This document shows positions 1 to 7,410 of a stretch of 64,000 nt of DNA, one piece after another. The translations under genes and the position numbers were made by a program. The notes under the pieces are model-generated. The model ran no database searches, was not told the DNA's origin, and was given only the letters and a program-made list of their open reading frames with translations. The first letter of the stretch is position 1. Every line of letters begins with the position of its first letter. Source of the stretch: Planococcaceae bacterium Storch 2/2-2 (GTDB taxonomy: Bacteria; Bacillota; Bacilli; Bacillales_A; Planococcaceae); contig WOYE01000009.1 in assembly GCA_009740415.1 (NCBI GenBank), positions 744,001-808,000 of the forward strand, read 5' to 3'.

Positions 1-121
1 CAGCATCGCCGTCATCGCGGTCGCAACAGGCATCACCCGCTACTACGTCTACAAAAAAACACCACGTCTCCGCTACGGTTCCTACCGCCCGGACACGTAC
101 AAAACCCAGAGCGCTGAATAA
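1..121 (+). CDS. C-terminal end of a membrane protein (5' truncated by window)
   Basis: The window opens inside a reading frame (codons from base 2) that ends at TAA 119-121. The visible 39 residues begin with a hydrophobic stretch (SIAVIAVATGI) followed by a basic, tyrosine-rich tail (RYYVYKK...RYGSYRPDTYK). This is typical of a last transmembrane helix with a cytoplasmic tail. An intrinsic terminator follows directly. The family cannot be named from this fragment. Confidence 0.6.
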   Translation, partial: SIAVIAVATGITRYYVYKKTPRLRYGSYRPDTYKTQSAE

Positions 122-130
122 TCAGTGCTG

Positions 131-174
131 GCACCCCAAAAGTTATTTTGATTCTAACTTTTGGGGTGCTTTTT
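131..174 (+). terminator. intrinsic terminator
   Basis: A perfect 15-bp stem (gcaccccaaaagtta, 131-145, pairing with 155-169) is followed by a T-run. It ends the truncated first gene. Confidence 0.9.
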
Positions 175-470
175 ATCTAAAGAGGGGGAAGCCTAGCAAT
201 CGGTTTAACAAGAAAAACCGAAACTTTATTGATGATTACAACGAGCTGAGTAAAAAATAATCAAATGCTCTCTTTTAAGAGATACTACCTGCTTAGAAAC
301 GGTTCATTCAAGTTGCATCTTGCTCTTTACATGCATCAATCTTGCTCTTTACATGCATCAATCGGTCTCATGATTGTTCGACTTCATGAACAATTTAATA
401 TAAGTACCTTACGAAAATTGTTATAAAAAGTCTCCTTACTTCGGGTCATTCCGCAGATGAATTTGCCCAA
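175..470. other. AT-rich, apparently decayed intergenic stretch
   Basis: This stretch lacks a convincing gene. The frame ending at TAA 258-260 gives a C-terminus-like peptide (NRFNKKNRNFIDDYNELSKK), but no start codon with a ribosome binding site can be found. The tandem duplication at 317-360 lies here. Base composition is AT-richer than the flanking genes, suggesting remnant or imported DNA. Confidence 0.4.
317..360. repeat. perfect 22-bp tandem duplication
   Basis: Two exact head-to-tail copies of a 22-bp unit beginning atcttgctctttacatgc occupy 317-338 and 339-360. Function unknown; probably slippage in non-coding DNA. Confidence 0.9.
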
Positions 471-695
471 GTGGAAATCCTCTTCGATGACAAATACGAA
501 TATCGAACGTTCGCAACGATTGAAGAACGTGGTGGAAGTGATTTCACGTATACGAGTATTACAGCGATCGAGCCGTTAAAAAATGGCACGCTTCACTTTT
601 TAGCTGAAGTTCCTGAAGAGGTAGCAAATGGATCCGAACCACTCGTCGTCACGATTGCAGTGAACGGCCAATCATTTGAACACCGTATCCGATAA
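399..695 (+). pseudogene. truncated remnant of an unknown beta-rich protein
   Basis: The frame is open from 399 to TAA 693-695. The only usual start codon is GTG 471, with no clear Shine-Dalgarno sequence. From about 450 the translation reads like the C-terminal end of a folded domain (FDDKYEYRTFATIEERGG ... EPLVVTIAVNGQSFEHRIR) with alternating beta-strand patterns. The in-frame residues before the GTG (SADEFAQ) read as continuous protein. I infer the 5' part of a larger gene was lost. A real 74-residue protein from GTG 471 cannot be excluded. Confidence 0.4.
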
Positions 696-696
696 A

Positions 697-731
697 AAAT
701 CCCCTCGCTGACATCGTCAATGAGGGGATTT
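697..731. terminator. bidirectional intrinsic terminator
   Basis: Inverted repeat aaatcccctc / gaggggattt (697-706 and 722-731), with A-run and T-run flanks, lies between the remnant gene and the convergent Ltp gene. Confidence 0.8.
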
Positions 732-782
732 GCAATGGTCTCAAAACCATATTTTCTTGTAATTGGTTCAACGTATCGGTCA

Positions 783-1586
783 TCATTCATTCAAATGTTC
801 AATGGCATACCGCGCTTCTTCATCCGTGAATGTTTCACCGTATTCAGAAGTTAATTGATGATAAATTTCTTCTGGTGACATTCCACTTGTTTTCTGATAA
901 CTTTTCGCTTTTTCTAAAGCGTTTCGATTGTAATCTACTTCCAAATGCTTGATGGCATATTGTGCTTCCTCTTCAGTGAACTTCTCACCATATTCAGAGA
1001 TTAATTGCTTGTAAATCCCTTGTTTCGACATATGTGATGTTTTGGAATACGACTCTGCCTTCTTCAAAGCATTTTGATTGTAATCCGCTTCCAAATGCTC
1101 GATGGCATATTGCGCTTCTTCTTCAGTAAATTTCTCACCATGTTCAGAGATTAACTGATTATAAATTCCTTGTTTCGACATATGTGATGTTTTGGAATAC
1201 GACTCTGCTTTCTTTAAAGCATTTTCCTTCCAATCGTAGTCTATTTGCTCAATCGCATATATCGCCGCTTCCTCAGAAAATCCTTCTCCATACTCAGACG
1301 TCAGTTGATGCCTAATTGCTTCTTTCGACATATTCGACCGCTTGGCGTACGACTCCGCTTTCTTCAAAGCAGCTGCGTGCTCTTTCGGTACATTACTTTC
1401 TTGCTCTTCCACTTCAGTAGGTGGCTTCGAATCACTTTCTGTTTGTTCCGTAGCAACCGCTTCCTCTTCCTGCTTTGGCGCGGGTCGTTGATCTTCTTCA
1501 CTCCCTAAATTCGCTCCAATTGCTAAAATAAAAATCGCTAGTACCCATACCCACCATTTTTTATAAAATGGTTTTTTCTCTTTCAC
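783..1586 (-). CDS. membrane-anchored Ltp-family protein with four 50-residue repeats
   Basis: 267 residues. An N-terminal membrane anchor (about 11-27, WWVWVLAIFILAIGA) leads to an acidic linker, then four tandem 50-residue repeats starting at about residues 73, 123, 173 and 223. Each reads AL-K-KA-SY---S-MS---I--QL-SE-GE-F-EEEA-YAIEHL. This matches the Ltp repeat (Pfam PF07553, host cell surface-exposed lipoprotein). A known family member is the Ltp lipoprotein of Streptococcus phage TP-J34, which blocks injection of superinfecting phage DNA. No lipobox cysteine is visible, so it is probably anchored by an uncleaved helix. The gene is visibly AT-richer than its downstream neighbours and repeats 2 and 3 are nearly identical in DNA, fitting recent duplication and phage origin. 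The superinfection-exclusion role here is inference. Confidence 0.85.
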   Translation of the reverse strand: MKEKKPFYKKWWVWVLAIFILAIGANLGSEEDQRPAPKQEEEAVATEQTESDSKPPTEVEEQESNVPKEHAAALKKAESYAKRSNMSKEAIRHQLTSEYGEGFSEEAAIYAIEQIDYDWKENALKKAESYSKTSHMSKQGIYNQLISEHGEKFTEEEAQYAIEHLEADYNQNALKKAESYSKTSHMSKQGIYKQLISEYGEKFTEEEAQYAIKHLEVDYNRNALEKAKSYQKTSGMSPEEIYHQLTSEYGETFTDEEARYAIEHLNE

Positions 1587-1686
1587 TTGTTCAGATACTT
1601 ACTAATTACTCCCTTTTATACCATTTTTATCTTACCATATATTTCATATTTTATTCATGTCGATTGCACCGTTCATCATGAGACAC

Positions 1687-1716
1687 AAAAAAACCGAGCC
1701 CTATCGAATAGGCTCG
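1687..1716 (-). terminator. intrinsic terminator of HD hydrolase gene
   Basis: Stem cgagcc/ggctcg (1695-1700, 1711-1716) with an inner TAT/ATA pair, followed on the minus strand by seven T. Confidence 0.75.
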
Positions 1717-1735
1717 ATTCAATCAACTTCGTTCT

Positions 1736-2290
1736 TTATTCTGCTTCTCCGAACACTTCATCCAACAACGCGCGGTATTCGGCGTACTCTCGGGTTTGGG
1801 TCGTGTGGCGGAAGGCGTTGGCGAGTGAGGTGTAGTACCATTGTTGTTTTTCTTTGCCGGCGTTGAATTTTGTCCAAAACGCATCTCCGTATGCCGCGTA
1901 GTCGCGGGCGATGGCGCGCATGTTCGATAGTTTGTCAGCGAGCGTGATCACTTCTTCGTCCCACGTCGCTTCGTTGGCGATGAAGGCGATCGTCGCTTCT
2001 TTTCGTTCTCGCCACGTGTTCGCTTTGTTTTCGCTCTGTGACTGGACGAGGTCCGCGACGCGCGTCGTGAACATTTCTTCGAGTGCTGCATACGATAAAA
2101 AGGCATCTTCCATCGTGTCGTGTAAAATCGCCGCTGCGACGATTGCTTCGTCGATCGTTCCGTTGTCGTTGACGAGCTGGGATGCGATCATCCCTGCCTC
2201 CGTGCAATGCAACACGTACGGGACGTTCGTTCCTTTTCGTGTTTGGCGTTGGTGACACGCCGTCGCTAATTGAATCGCTTGATGAATCAT
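1736..2290 (-). CDS. HD-domain phosphohydrolase, (p)ppGpp-hydrolase-like
   Basis: 184 residues. Candidate metal ligands of an HD fold are visible: His28, the pair His57-Asp58 in AAAILHDTMED, Glu61-Asp62, and Asp119 in LADKLSNM. The spacing and the HDTMED and LADKLSN motifs are typical of RelA/SpoT-type hydrolase domains and of stand-alone small alarmone hydrolases. The lack of any synthetase domain fits a hydrolase-only protein of about 180 residues. A G-rich ribosome binding site precedes the ATG. The nucleotide substrate is inferred, not shown. Confidence 0.8.
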   Translation of the reverse strand: MIHQAIQLATACHQRQTRKGTNVPYVLHCTEAGMIASQLVNDNGTIDEAIVAAAILHDTMEDAFLSYAALEEMFTTRVADLVQSQSENKANTWRERKEATIAFIANEATWDEEVITLADKLSNMRAIARDYAAYGDAFWTKFNAGKEKQQWYYTSLANAFRHTTQTREYAEYRALLDEVFGEAE

Positions 2291-2450
2291 GTCGTTTCCC
2301 CCTTCGGCTCCCGCTCCTTGCGAACAGATCGCCTTTTTCTTTACGATACGTGAATGCTTCTTCTTTTACAAACAATCCTGCAACGACGCTTTATTTCGAC
2401 GAATGTGTACCGCTCAACCAAACGAGCGCCCCCTCGTACAGTGGGACCTT

Positions 2451-2630
2451 TTATTTTTCACGTGTGACGCAATTTTGTATGAACGAGAGCGTCCCTACGA
2501 GAAAACAAGGACCTGCCAACATCACTAGTTCTACTTTTGTCACGCCAATCGAGTAAAACAAGACACATGCGAGTAAACCGACGATCCAATAAACGGGTAT
2601 AAATGCCTTCGACCATAATAATTCACTCAT
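2451..2630 (-). CDS. small two-helix membrane protein (59 aa)
   Basis: ATG 2628-2630, stop 2451-2453. Start MSELLWSKAFIPVYWIVGL, two hydrophobic segments (about 10-28 and 32-51) and a short charged tail (TREK). A strong ribosome binding site (gaggag) lies 5 bases before the ATG. No family recognised. It is separated by about 160 bp from the HD gene downstream and could be co-transcribed with it. Confidence 0.6.
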   Translation of the reverse strand: MSELLWSKAFIPVYWIVGLLACVLFYSIGVTKVELVMLAGPCFLVGTLSFIQNCVTREK

Positions 2631-2730
2631 CGTTTCTCCTCCTCTCTTTCCGAGCCCATCGGGTTGCGCTATGACACGCTCCTTTCGACGGAGTCATTCA
2701 TGTTTTCTTAGTTGAAGGGCGTTTATGTAT

Positions 2731-2776
2731 AAAAAAACACTTCCGATTCAGGGGTGCCCCTTCGTCAGGAAGTGTT
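2731..2776 (-). terminator. intrinsic terminator
   Basis: Perfect arms aacacttcc (2736-2744) and ggaagtgtt (2768-2776), followed by seven T on the minus strand. It ends the 2798-4740 operon. Confidence 0.8.
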
Positions 2777-2797
2777 CGATGGCCTAACGCTCATCTG

Positions 2798-3208
2798 TTA
2801 TCGTTTCATTAAAACGAAATAGTAAAACAACATGAGCACGATCATGAAGCCGACGATTTGAAGTGTGCCGCGAATCGTTCCTTCTTTCACGTACGTGTTG
2901 TTCGCGTCAAACTCTTCTTGGTCTTTGAACGCAAGGTCGCCGATTTCCATGGCGCGCGAATAACGGTCGCGCGAAAAGTTTCGGTTCAAGCCGCGCAACA
3001 ACAGTTCGAAACCGTCCGTTCCGAAGTTGACGTCTAAGTCGTCACCATCGTGTGCCTCCCACACGTCGATGCCGCTTTGGTCGACATCTTGTAGTGCGCG
3101 CGTCACTTCGCCGCCTTGGTCGCGTGGGTTTTCTTTCAACACGCGGATCAATTCTTCTTTAATTGTCGCATGATCTTTTTCTTCGATTGCTCGTTCTAAC
3201 GTTTCCAT
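2798..3208 (-). CDS. tail-anchored hypothetical protein (136 aa)
   Basis: The chosen ATG (3206-3208, METLERAIEEKD) has an agaaagaag ribosome binding site. The longer frame to 3280 lacks one. The protein has an acidic, helical soluble part (about 1-105) and one C-terminal membrane helix (about 113-133, QIVGFMIVLMLFYYFVL), giving an N-in tail-anchored topology. No family recognised. It lies 81 bp downstream of the GYF_2 paralogues on the same strand, probably in the same operon. Confidence 0.7.
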   Translation of the reverse strand: METLERAIEEKDHATIKEELIRVLKENPRDQGGEVTRALQDVDQSGIDVWEAHDGDDLDVNFGTDGFELLLRGLNRNFSRDRYSRAMEIGDLAFKDQEEFDANNTYVKEGTIRGTLQIVGFMIVLMLFYYFVLMKR

Positions 3209-3289
3209 CCAACTGTCACTTCTTTCTACTAGGTATATTGTACAAATTATACCATACATTCCTCGCGCCGATGCGTCCAACCCCTCATT

Positions 3290-4012
3290 TTACGGACGAT
3301 GTTTTTTCGGAAGCGGCGGAACGCCACCAGGAAGCGGAGGAAGCTCCTCGTTTGCCGGAAGCGGTGGAGGCGTCTGTTGGCGAAAGACGTCCACATCTTC
3401 AATGCGTCGCCAATCCGGCATGCCCGCTTTCCATACGTAGTCGGTCGTTCGGTCGAACCGGCCCTTGATGACCGCTTCGATCACTTGCGCTTCTGTGAAC
3501 GGTCCGAACGTCTCCCCTGCACGCGCGACCATCCAATCGACCGCTTCTCGAGAGGGTGTTTCTAAAAAAGGAGGCTCCGTTCGCTCGTCGACCGGTCGAC
3601 TCGACCGATGTGCTTTTAACTCAGCTTGCAATTCGCGTAAAAGCGCAACGAGTGTGCTCGTCGTCATCGAAGAGCCCGCGAGCCCGATTTCGCACCCGTT
3701 GACGTGGACATCGTACCGATCTTTTCGTTGAATGACCGCATAGACGAAATCATCCCATGTGATGTCCCACGCTTGGTCATTTTCCAACCATCCGTTGCGA
3801 ACCGATAGTCGATGAGGCGTCAACACGACGCCTTGTTTCGCTGAACCGAATACCGTCGCATCGACGAGGCCGAAAATGGGCTCATGCCGATCCAATGCAT
3901 GCGCTTCTCTCGCATTGTTTCGCTTACGGTCCGAAAGGTTCGCACCGACAAGGAATACGTCGCTCATGTGCCGCTTACAAAATTGGTAAATCACTTCTTC
4001 TAACACGTCCAT
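3290..4012 (-). CDS. GYF_2-domain protein, paralogue 1
   Basis: 240 residues. The N-terminal half (about 18-140) contains a beta-rich domain with GLVDATVFGSAKQGV and DITWDDF, possibly PH-like. A C-terminal GYF_2 (DUF4339) domain spans about 167-212: WMVARAGETFGPFTEAQV ... YVWKAGMPDWRRIEDV. The protein ends in a Pro-rich tail (ELPPLPGGVPPLPKK). It is clearly paralogous to the gene immediately upstream (4024-4740), separated by only 11 bp, so the pair forms a duplicated operon. GYF_2 domains usually bind partners and often accompany membrane proteins; partner unknown. Confidence 0.75.
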   Translation of the reverse strand: MDVLEEVIYQFCKRHMSDVFLVGANLSDRKRNNAREAHALDRHEPIFGLVDATVFGSAKQGVVLTPHRLSVRNGWLENDQAWDITWDDFVYAVIQRKDRYDVHVNGCEIGLAGSSMTTSTLVALLRELQAELKAHRSSRPVDERTEPPFLETPSREAVDWMVARAGETFGPFTEAQVIEAVIKGRFDRTTDYVWKAGMPDWRRIEDVDVFRQQTPPPLPANEELPPLPGGVPPLPKKHRP

Positions 4013-4023
4013 TGCCTCCTCTC

Positions 4024-4740
4024 TTACCGTTTTCTACCTTTCGGAAGCCGTGGCACGCCGCCCGGTAATGGGGGAAGTTCATTCTCTGCACCAGGTGGTG
4101 GAGGGGGCGGTGTGTTGCGGCGAAAGACGTCGACGTCTTCCATCCGTCGCCAATCCGGCATCCCTGTTCGCCAGACGTAATCGCGCGTCCGGTCAAATCG
4201 GCCTTGCGCGACGTATCGGATGACCGCTCGTTCCTTGTACGGTCCGAACGTTTCTCCGTTCACAGCGACCATCCATTCGACATCTTCTGTTGCCGTTTCG
4301 ATCGCTTCCGGCTCGCTCGGCGCTCCCATGTTGCGAAGTCGTTGTTGGAGATCGCGCAAAAGGGTCGCCACTTCAGCGGGCGCGAGTGCCGATCCTGCTG
4401 TATTGATCGCAAATTGGTCGACGTATACGTTAAAGTCCGTCTTTTTTCCACTATGCGCGACCTTCGCATGCGCAAATTGATCCCACGGAATCGCCCACGA
4501 CCGCACGATATCAGACCCCCACGCATTGTGGACGGACAGTTTATAATTCGTAAAGACGGCGCTATGTTTCGCCGAACCGAATACGGTCATGTCGATCAAT
4601 CCGTACACCGTTTCGCCATGTAAAATTTCGTGTACCGTCATAATGTTTTGTCGCTTGCGCCCTGTAATGCTCGCGCCGACGAAAAATCCTCGACTCGCAT
4701 ACGATCCGCACGCTTCAGCGATGACTCGTTCAATAGACAT
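4024..4740 (-). CDS. GYF_2-domain protein, paralogue 2
   Basis: 238 residues from ATG 4738-4740 (MSIERVIAEACG), chosen because ggaaggtg precedes it; the in-frame ATG at 4755 lacks a site. Same architecture as its neighbour: a beta-rich domain with the shared motif GL-D-TVFGSAK, then GYF_2 with WMVAVNGETFGPYKERAV and YVWRTGMPDWRRMEDVDVF, then a proline-rich tail (TPPPPPPGAENELPPLPGG). First gene of a three-gene operon reading towards 2798. Function unknown. Confidence 0.75.
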   Translation of the reverse strand: MSIERVIAEACGSYASRGFFVGASITGRKRQNIMTVHEILHGETVYGLIDMTVFGSAKHSAVFTNYKLSVHNAWGSDIVRSWAIPWDQFAHAKVAHSGKKTDFNVYVDQFAINTAGSALAPAEVATLLRDLQQRLRNMGAPSEPEAIETATEDVEWMVAVNGETFGPYKERAVIRYVAQGRFDRTRDYVWRTGMPDWRRMEDVDVFRRNTPPPPPPGAENELPPLPGGVPRLPKGRKR

Positions 4741-4758
4741 TGCATCACCTTCCATAAT

Positions 4759-4787
4759 TTGTAAATACTCTCTACATCTCGTATACT
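4759..4787 (+). promoter_or_regulatory. sigma-A promoter for the 4821 gene
   Basis: TTGTAA (4759-4764), 17-bp spacer, TATACT (4782-4787), located 34 bp before the start codon. Confidence 0.7.
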
Positions 4788-4820
4788 AGACGTACGAAAA
4801 AGAAAAGAGGTTCTTTCCAT

Positions 4821-5156
4821 ATGGTATCATTTTTTATCGTCGTCGTGTTAATCGGTATGACGACGTATGCGATTCGATCGGTCGGACGTGAAGTGAATCT
4901 ATACGTCGCCGGCGAACTGTCGGTCATCGTCGCATGGTGGGCGACGTTTCTCTTTTATTTATGGGTGCTCACTTTCGTCAGTGACACCGCCCAACAAATG
5001 TGGAACACAGTATGGAGCGGCTCGATCGCCTACACGATCCTTCGAATGATCGCGGCCGGCTACTTTTGGATGTGGGTCGTCATGAAAGGATGGTTGTTCA
5101 TCCGAAAGCGAGCGACCGATTTCAAAAGAGCATCGAACCGGTTCCACGACTCGTAA
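4821..5156 (+). CDS. small membrane protein (111 aa)
   Basis: Three hydrophobic segments (about 2-18, 31-55 and 68-92) and a basic C-terminal tail (RKRATDFKRASNRFHDS). An aagaaaagagg ribosome binding site precedes the ATG, with a good sigma-A promoter upstream. Monocistronic, divergent from the GYF_2 operon, closed by its own terminator. Family not recognised. Confidence 0.75.
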   Translation: MVSFFIVVVLIGMTTYAIRSVGREVNLYVAGELSVIVAWWATFLFYLWVLTFVSDTAQQMWNTVWSGSIAYTILRMIAAGYFWMWVVMKGWLFIRKRATDFKRASNRFHDS

Positions 5157-5178
5157 CTCACCCGTGCGGTGAGTTTTC
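5155..5178 (+). terminator. intrinsic terminator
   Basis: aactcacc / ggtgagtt stem overlapping the stop codon, followed by a T-rich tract. Confidence 0.75.
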
Positions 5179-5259
5179 TTCTTTTTAGGTGCTGTCCTTC
5201 TTCTCTTCCTTTTTTGTAAAAATCCCATTGATTCTTTATTCCTAAAAATGGATATTCTC

Positions 5260-5284
5260 GTTTGAACACGTGCTAGAAAGGTAC
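5260..5284 (+). promoter_or_regulatory. candidate sigma-B promoter of katE
   Basis: GTTTGA, 13-bp spacer, AGGTAC (5260-5265, 5279-5284) resembles the sigma-B consensus GTTTAA-N12-15-GGGWAW. KatE of Bacillus subtilis is a classical sigma-B target, which supports the reading. The -10 matches only 4 of 6. Confidence 0.5.
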
Positions 5285-5312
5285 GGACAACTAGATTGAG
5301 AAGGAGGAGATT

Positions 5313-7280
5313 ATGTTGACGAACAAGAAACAACAGCAACTCGAGTCGTGGAAGAGCGACGATTCCAACGCCCCTCTTACGACGAACGAAGGACTGAAAA
5401 TGGCAGAAGATGAACACTCTTTAAAAGCGGGTGAACGGGGCCCGACATTACTTGAAGACTTTTATTTCCGCGAAAAAATGACCCATTTCGACCATGAACG
5501 GATTCCAGAACGCGTCGTGCACGCGCGCGGAACGGCCGCTCACGGTATTTTCGAATGTTACGAAGATGCAAGCGACATCACAAAAGCGGACTTTTTAAGT
5601 GAAAAAGGAAAAGTAACACCGGTCTTCACGCGCATTTCAACCGTAGCAGGTTCACGCGGTTCTGCGGATACCGTGCGCGACGTACGTGGCTTTGCGACGA
5701 AGTTTTATACGGACGAAGGCAACTACGACCTCGTCGGAAACAACATCCCGGTTTTTTTCATGCAAGATGCGATCAAGTTTCCTGACTTCGTCCATGCGGT
5801 AAAACCCGAACCACATAACGAAATTCCGCAAGCACAAAGTGCCCACGATACGTTTTGGGATTACATCGCGTCGAACGAAGAATCAGCGCACATGGTCATG
5901 TGGCATTTGTCCGACCGTGCGATTCCTCGCAGTTTGCGAATGATGGAAGCGTTCGGTGTCAATACGTACCGCTTCATCAATGCAAAAGGAGACGCTCATT
6001 TCGTGAAATTCCATTGGAAACCGACGCTCGGCGTCCATTCGCTCGTCTGGGACGAAGCGCAAAAAATCGCCGGGAAAGATCCGGACTTCCACCGCCGCGA
6101 TTTGTATGAAAACATCGAACGAGGCAACTTCGTCGAATACGAACTCGGCGTTCAACTCATTCCAGAAGCGAACGAATTCGATTTCGACTTCGACGTCCTC
6201 GACCCGACGAAATTGTGGCCGGAAGAACAAGTACCCGTTCGCCTACTCGGCAAAATGACGTTGAATGAAAACGTCGACAACTTTTTCGCCGAGACGGAAC
6301 AAGTCGCCTTCCACGTCGGAAACGTCGTACCAGGCATCGACTTCTCGAACGACCCGCTCTTACAAGGTCGCTTGTTCTCGTACACCGATACGCAACTCAT
6401 TCGACTCGGCGGACCGAATTTCCACGAGTTGCCGATCAACCGCCCCGTCTGCCCGTTCCATAACAACATGCGCGACGGATACGGTCGTCAAACGATCAAC
6501 AAAGGGCCGGTGAGCTACCATCAAAACGGCATTCAAAACAATCACCCGGCGCCGGTACCGGAAGAAGAAGGCGGCTACGCACATTACGAAGAAAAAGTCG
6601 AAGGGCGTAAAGTACGTGCCCGCAGCGAGTCGTTCGCGGACCACTTCACACAAGCGCGCATGTTTTGGATCAGCTTAACCGACATTGAGCGCGAACATCT
6701 CACGAAAGCGTTCAGCTTCGAACTCGGAAAAGTGGAGCGCAAAGACGTACGTCAACGCGTCGTCGAAATGTTTTCACACGTCTGTCCGAAACTGGCGACG
6801 ACCGTTGCACGAAACGTCGGCGTCGAACCGCCTACGAACGACAAACCGGTCGAAACGGATCAAACGTCACCTGCAGTGAGTCAGTTTCACGATCCGATTT
6901 TCAAACCGGACACACTAAAAGTCGCCCTCTTAACGGACGGCTCAGACGTTACAGACGTCGTAAATATGCTCGAAGAAGCGAAGCTAACGGTCGAAACGGT
7001 GAGCGCGACACAAGGCGAACACGTCGACGAAACGTTCGATACGGCCGACCCGGTGTTGTACGACGCAGTCGTCGTCGCGCACGAACCGACCGATGCGCGA
7101 ATGAACGCCCAAATGAACGCCTTCGTCACCGAAATGTACAACCATTACAAACCGATCAACTCATTACACCCAGAGTTGCCATCGTTCGCATCCGATGCCG
7201 GCGTGACGACGACGTTGCAAGCTTTCATCGAAGACGTCGCGAAACACCGCCATTGGGATCGCCCTGACGCACTCGGGTAA
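5313..7280 (+). CDS. katE: large-subunit (clade II) catalase
   Basis: 655 residues. Heme catalase disproportionating hydrogen peroxide in the cytoplasm. The catalytic His lies in RVVHARG (His70), the distal Asn in DLVGNNIPVFF (about Asn143-144), and the proximal heme Tyr in RLFSYTDTQ (Tyr356). After the catalase core (about 1-500) comes the additional flavodoxin/class I amidotransferase-like C-terminal domain typical of large KatE/HPII enzymes (LKVALLTDGSDVTDV ... YDAVVVAHEP). Start ATG 5313 follows an ideal aaggaggag site. Upstream is a sigma-B-like promoter and downstream a strong terminator, so it is monocistronic and probably a general-stress gene. Confidence 0.97.
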   Translation: MLTNKKQQQLESWKSDDSNAPLTTNEGLKMAEDEHSLKAGERGPTLLEDFYFREKMTHFDHERIPERVVHARGTAAHGIFECYEDASDITKADFLSEKGKVTPVFTRISTVAGSRGSADTVRDVRGFATKFYTDEGNYDLVGNNIPVFFMQDAIKFPDFVHAVKPEPHNEIPQAQSAHDTFWDYIASNEESAHMVMWHLSDRAIPRSLRMMEAFGVNTYRFINAKGDAHFVKFHWKPTLGVHSLVWDEAQKIAGKDPDFHRRDLYENIERGNFVEYELGVQLIPEANEFDFDFDVLDPTKLWPEEQVPVRLLGKMTLNENVDNFFAETEQVAFHVGNVVPGIDFSNDPLLQGRLFSYTDTQLIRLGGPNFHELPINRPVCPFHNNMRDGYGRQTINKGPVSYHQNGIQNNHPAPVPEEEGGYAHYEEKVEGRKVRARSESFADHFTQARMFWISLTDIEREHLTKAFSFELGKVERKDVRQRVVEMFSHVCPKLATTVARNVGVEPPTNDKPVETDQTSPAVSQFHDPIFKPDTLKVALLTDGSDVTDVVNMLEEAKLTVETVSATQGEHVDETFDTADPVLYDAVVVAHEPTDARMNAQMNAFVTEMYNHYKPINSLHPELPSFASDAGVTTTLQAFIEDVAKHRHWDRPDALG

Positions 7281-7290
7281 CCGATGCATC

Positions 7291-7325
7291 AAAGCGCAAA
7301 GAAATCGTTTCTTTGCGCTTTTTCA
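7291..7325 (+). terminator. intrinsic terminator of katE
   Basis: 14-bp perfect stem aaagcgcaaagaaa / tttctttgcgcttt with a T-run. Confidence 0.9.
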
Positions 7326-7410
7326 TTTGTAAAAATTAAACAAAATTTGGATAATCTGTTTCACTTCCATCTTTTCTCCCGTACAATGAACGAAAGAAAG
7401 GATGGATGTT

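Noticed and set aside
2182..2556. A 124-residue plus-strand frame
   Set aside because: It is antisense to the HD hydrolase gene and the small 59-residue membrane gene, with no ribosome binding site.
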